Shown here: positions 6,299-8,160 of the stretch, piece after piece
Layout: every line of letters starts with the position of its first letter
How positions within the stretch are numbered: the first letter of the stretch is position 1
Source: Phycisphaerales bacterium
Lineage (GTDB): Bacteria > Planctomycetota > Phycisphaerae > Phycisphaerales > UBA1924
Reading direction: 5' to 3'
Length of the DNA stretch: 8,160 nucleotides
Assembly (NCBI GenBank): GCA_029212425.1
Contig: JARGNC010000095.1
Coordinates: forward strand, 1-8,160
Program-made: the position numbers and the translations under genes
Notes under the pieces: model-generated
Told to the model about the DNA's origin: nothing
The model's database searches: none
Seen by the model: the letters and a program-made list of their open reading frames with translations, nothing else

Positions 6299-6460
6299 CC
6301 AATCCAGACTGGCCCACATGAGGTGTACGACTGAGTCCGAAAAAAGATTCCCATTCGAACGGAAGTTTTTGGATCGATTCCAAACTGGCAATCCGCGCAC
6401 AACTGGTAGAACAACAGTCAAGTTCGCCAAAGAAGAACCATCATCCCCAGTCAGATCAGA

Positions 6461-6494
6461 TCAGAAGACGCTCTGAACTTCTTCGATCTTCTGA
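6461..6494 (-). terminator. Hairpin just after the MFS transporter stop codon
   Basis: TCAGAAGA and TCTTCTGA form a perfect 8-base inverted repeat with an 18-base loop, beginning 2 bases after the stop. The bases that follow (TCTGATCTGACTGG on the minus strand) are not a U-run, so termination would be inefficient. Protection of the mRNA 3' end is equally possible. Confidence 0.35.
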
Positions 6495-6496
6495 AC

Positions 6497-7798
6497 TCAC
6501 GCCGACTTGGTGTGCTTGCGTGCATTGGCAATCGCGACCCCAACCATCGTCAGCACCACAACGCTCGTCACCGCGATGACGCCCGCGCCCCCTGCCCACA
6601 CCATCCCACCAAACAATCCACACAACGGCCCAACCGTGTACCCAACCCCAATAAACGCCTCGTGCTTCCCGCCCGCATCCACATCCGCGTTCCCGACCGC
6701 CATCGCGTAATAGAGCGCGCCATAGTAAGTCGCTGTGATCCCAACCCCCGCGAGCGACAACCCCGCGACGAGCAGCACGACACCCATCACATTCACACTC
6801 CCCGCCTCGATCGTCCCAATATTCGGAGACACCATCGCAAGGGCAAACCCAAGCATCATCGACCCCATCCCAAACCAAGGCGTCCACCAGCGCCCATGCC
6901 AACCATGCCAACGCTCAAAGACAACAAAGAAAATCACACGCACCGTCAGCCAGGTCGAAGCGATCGGAGTCCACCAAAGCTCAGCGAGCCCAAGCTTGCT
7001 CTCAATGCTCGGCATCAACGGGATCATCACCGACAAAATCACATAACTCGCGATCAACATCATCCGGAAAACCTTGAGCAAAGGCACATACACCGCAGGG
7101 TGCGGCTCATGCGCCTCGTCAAGGTGGCTTTCGATAACATGCTTCGCAGGATCATCAGGCAACTGCGACACAAACAACGCGATCACAATGTGCAACCCAC
7201 CGAGCAGCGACACAATCAAAAAGGGTTGCTTCTCAAGCAGCGGCGCCATCATCCAATACACCAACACAATCGCGCTCGACCACACAATGTTGAACTTCCC
7301 AATCGCTTTGCGAAGATCCACACTCCGACGACCACCCGACAAATACGCCTCAACGATCGGCCACTGCACCCCCGTCGCGCCCATGAACACCAAACCCATC
7401 AGCCACAGCGCCGCCTCCGTCAGCAGCGGCGCGTTCGTGCCCCCAAAACGATCCGCAAGCAATGGACCCTGCGCAACGACCGACAGCAGCAGCATAATCC
7501 CAAGCAGCACCCGCCTCGTTGTAATCCCAGGATTCCGCCGAACCAACTTGCGAAGCATCGGGCCGCTGAAGAGCGCAAACGGGATATAAGTCGCGCCGAT
7601 GACCAACCCAAGCACAAGGTTCTGCGTGCCCGAATACCCGAGTCCCTGGTCAGCGATAAACGCGATGCCGTTGGTTACCACCGCGGTCCCCATCGATCCC
7701 ATAAAGGTGATCAGCAGCACCCTCCAGAGGTACGCAACGCGCGTGGTCTTGACCGCTTCAATGACAGGCACTTCAGGATTGGTCGGTGGGATCGCCAT
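6497..7798 (-). CDS. Major facilitator superfamily (MFS) transporter, substrate unknown
   Basis: The 433-residue protein is an integral membrane protein with about twelve hydrophobic helices. Six lie in the N-terminal half (about 24-48, 58-82, 96-115, 125-148, 168-187, 191-212), and a hydrophilic middle loop (213-238, rich in Asp/Glu/His) follows. The rest lie between about 240 and 426. This 6-loop-6 layout and the size fit the major facilitator superfamily, secondary carriers driven by ion gradients. Between helices 2 and 3 is SGPMLRKLVRRNPGITTRR (78-96), a basic loop at the usual position of MFS motif A, though the classic G-x-L-a-D signature is weak. A Trp/His-rich stretch (ERWHGWHGRWWTPWF, 295-309) and the later YYGALYYAMAVGNADVDAGG (358-377) are distinctive. 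No clear Shine-Dalgarno precedes the ATG, and a C-rich leader lies just upstream. The substrate cannot be read from the sequence. It appears to be a single gene, since 359 bases separate it from the peptidase. Confidence 0.8.
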   Translation of the reverse strand: MAIPPTNPEVPVIEAVKTTRVAYLWRVLLITFMGSMGTAVVTNGIAFIADQGLGYSGTQNLVLGLVIGATYIPFALFSGPMLRKLVRRNPGITTRRVLLGIMLLLSVVAQGPLLADRFGGTNAPLLTEAALWLMGLVFMGATGVQWPIVEAYLSGGRRSVDLRKAIGKFNIVWSSAIVLVYWMMAPLLEKQPFLIVSLLGGLHIVIALFVSQLPDDPAKHVIESHLDEAHEPHPAVYVPLLKVFRMMLIASYVILSVMIPLMPSIESKLGLAELWWTPIASTWLTVRVIFFVVFERWHGWHGRWWTPWFGMGSMMLGFALAMVSPNIGTIEAGSVNVMGVVLLVAGLSLAGVGITATYYGALYYAMAVGNADVDAGGKHEAFIGVGYTVGPLCGLFGGMVWAGGAGVIAVTSVVVLTMVGVAIANARKHTKSA

Positions 7799-7846
7799 GC
7801 GTGGTTGTGCTGGTTCAGCGAGTGGTGGGGGACTGGTTCGCTGGTT

Positions 7847-7875
7847 GGGGTGGGGGGGGCGGGTGGGGATTGGGG
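7847..7875 (+). other. G-rich tract with G-quadruplex potential
   Basis: Five G-runs of 4, 8, 3, 4 and 4 bases are separated by loops of 1, 1, 1 and 3 bases, which meets the usual four-run G-quadruplex rule with margin. More G-runs flank it at 7827-7831, 7881-7883, 7897-7901, 7906-7908 and 7917-7919. The G-rich strand is the template for the transporter gene, so that gene's mRNA leader would be C-rich. Confidence 0.7.
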
Positions 7876-7909
7876 TTAGAGGGTTAGTGGTGTAGTGGGG
7901 GCGGTGGGT

Positions 7910-7938
7910 TTGCTTTGGGTCGGCAGAGATCGTAGACT
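7910..7938 (+). promoter_or_regulatory. Likely promoter of the tRNA-Arg gene
   Basis: TTGCTT (7910-7915) and TAGACT (7933-7938) are spaced by 17 bases; the -10 box matches four of six consensus bases and the -35 box three. The bases after the -10 box (CCCTGCGC) form a GC-rich discriminator, typical of stringently controlled stable-RNA promoters. The transcript would begin about 60 bases before the tRNA. Confidence 0.4.
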
Positions 7939-8003
7939 CCCTGCGCTCCCCCCAGACGCCAGAATCTTGCTCGCAAGACGGGTTCTCAACTTTGGGGGGA
8001 AAG

Positions 8004-8077
8004 GGTCCCGTAGCTCAATTGGATAGAGCGTTGGCCTCCGAAGCCAAAGGTTCTGCGTTCGAATCGCAGCGGGATCG
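8004..8077 (+). tRNA. tRNA-Arg (anticodon CCG)
   Basis: A complete 74-base cloverleaf can be folded. The acceptor stem GGTCCCG (8004-8010) pairs with CGGGATC (8070-8076) with one G-U, and the discriminator base is G8077. The D stem is GCTC/GAGC. The anticodon stem TTGGC/GCCAA encloses the loop CTCCGAA, giving anticodon CCG at 8038-8040, which reads the arginine codon CGG. The variable loop is 5 bases. The T stem CTGCG/CGCAG encloses TTCGAAT. CCA is not encoded (the next bases are CTT), so it must be added enzymatically. Confidence 0.96.
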
Positions 8078-8102
8078 CTTGAATCAAATAAGATCCAGAA
8101 GA

Positions 8103-8132
8103 ACAAAACACCCCTGTCTGGGGGTGCTTTGT
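8103..8132. terminator. Terminator hairpin between tRNA-Arg and a likely convergent gene
   Basis: ACAAAACACCCC pairs with GGGGTGCTTTGT around a 6-base loop (TGTCTG). There is one A-C mismatch on the plus strand, which becomes a G-U pair on the minus strand. The minus-strand reading has a U-rich exit (TGTTTTGTTCTTCT) nearly identical to that of the hairpin at 2883-2930. This suggests it mainly ends a minus-strand gene from the right. On the plus strand it lies 25 bases after the tRNA and may end that transcript too. Confidence 0.7.
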
Positions 8133-8133
8133 A

Positions 8134-8160
8134 CTATTTCTTCACACAAATCCCATTCGT
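8134..8160 (-). CDS. Possible C-terminal end of a minus-strand gene entering from the right
   Basis: Reading inward from the right edge on the minus strand, one frame gives TNGICVKK followed by TAG at 8136-8134. The terminator hairpin begins 2 bases further on. Only eight codons are visible, so the product cannot be named. The close terminator is the sole support. Confidence 0.3.
   Translation of the reverse strand, partial: TNGICVKK

Larger units (their letters stand above)
6138..6496. other. Non-coding gap between transporter and peptidase genes
   Basis: I see no convincing gene on either strand. The stretch holds several inverted repeats: a hairpin directly after the transporter stop (6461-6494), TTTGGA/TCCAAA around TCGAT (6368-6384), and a 9-pair stem TTGGCCGAT/ATCGGGCCAA with one bulge (6271-6298). 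A six-T run on the minus strand (6345-6340) follows a weak 4-pair stem. TCAGA is repeated three times in tandem at 6451-6465. The peptidase promoter should be here, but no box pair stands out. Confidence 0.5.
7799..8003. other. Divergent intergenic region between the MFS and tRNA-Arg genes
   Basis: This gap should hold the promoters of both flanking genes. Its left half (7824-7919) is extremely G-rich on the plus strand. Its right half has a likely tRNA promoter and a small hairpin TCTTGC-TC-GCAAGA (7965-7978). No clear minus-strand promoter for the transporter stands out. Confidence 0.5.

Noticed and set aside
6134..6430. 98-residue minus-strand frame in the gap before the peptidase
   Set aside because: It overlaps the peptidase start and its ribosome-binding site, has no motif, and shows no Shine-Dalgarno at its start. 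A plus-strand frame at 6180-6476 is low-complexity and equally unsupported.
6451..6465. TCAGA repeated three times in tandem as a possible CRISPR or satellite array
   Set aside because: It is too short and has no spacers; it is at most a small slippage repeat.
6512..7879. 455-residue plus-strand frame across the transporter region
   Set aside because: It is antisense to the MFS gene, and its His/Arg/Pro/Gln-rich composition is what the complement of a hydrophobic membrane protein in GC-rich DNA gives. It has no domain-like pattern.
7872..7888. Telomere-like GGGGTTAGAGGGTTAG
   Set aside because: Only two imperfect units occur, inside a generally G-rich tract flanked by ordinary genes, so it is not evidence of a chromosome end or eukaryotic DNA.
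7876..8106. 76-residue minus-strand frame containing AIRTQNLWLRRPTLYPIELR
   Set aside because: It is the reverse complement of the tRNA-Arg gene and its flanks, a well-known type of false protein call. The tRNA fold is complete, so this frame is not a gene.

Overview
The window looks like chromosomal DNA from a planctomycete, most likely of the Phycisphaerae/Phycisphaerales type. The evidence is a PEP-CTERM-like protein ending in VPAPSA, a short hydrophobic stretch and KRRR (a style common in that class), moderately high G+C, and a dense scatter of GATC sites. This placement is an inference from sequence style, not a database match. Every protein gene lies on the minus strand, so transcription runs from high to low coordinates. 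The only plus-strand gene is a tRNA at the right end.

Right end (7799-8160): a tRNA-Arg(CCG) gene on the plus strand has a plausible promoter with a GC-rich discriminator. Beyond it is a strong hairpin that probably ends a minus-strand gene entering from beyond the right edge. Between the tRNA and the next gene is a very G-rich tract with quadruplex potential. 7798-6497: a 12-helix major facilitator superfamily transporter of unknown substrate. 6496-6138: a 359-base gap with several inverted repeats and no convincing gene. 6137-3861: a secreted S41 C-terminal processing peptidase with a PDZ domain, a Ser/Lys active site and a long helical N-terminal region, followed by a textbook intrinsic terminator. 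3560-2955: a small secreted PEP-CTERM protein with a good ribosome-binding site, two palindromes in its leader and a long terminator hairpin.

Left half (2579-1): a tight operon in the order pdhA (pyruvate dehydrogenase E1 alpha), a 63-residue single-pass membrane protein, pdhB (E1 beta), and the start of a CorA/ZntB-like metal transporter cut by the left edge. The junctions are 4 bases, a 4-base ATGA overlap, and 7 bases. PdhA and PdhB would form the thiamine-diphosphate-dependent alpha2beta2 E1 component, which feeds acetyl groups to an E2/E3 core encoded elsewhere. They resemble the mitochondrial-type two-subunit E1, and all key motifs are intact.

No mobile element, CRISPR array, prophage or defence system is visible. 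The most unusual items are the translationally coupled membrane microprotein between the two E1 subunits, the G-rich tract upstream of the transporter, two terminators 5.2 kb apart with the same arms, three GGGGTCA repeats in the pdhA upstream region, and the GATC over-representation.
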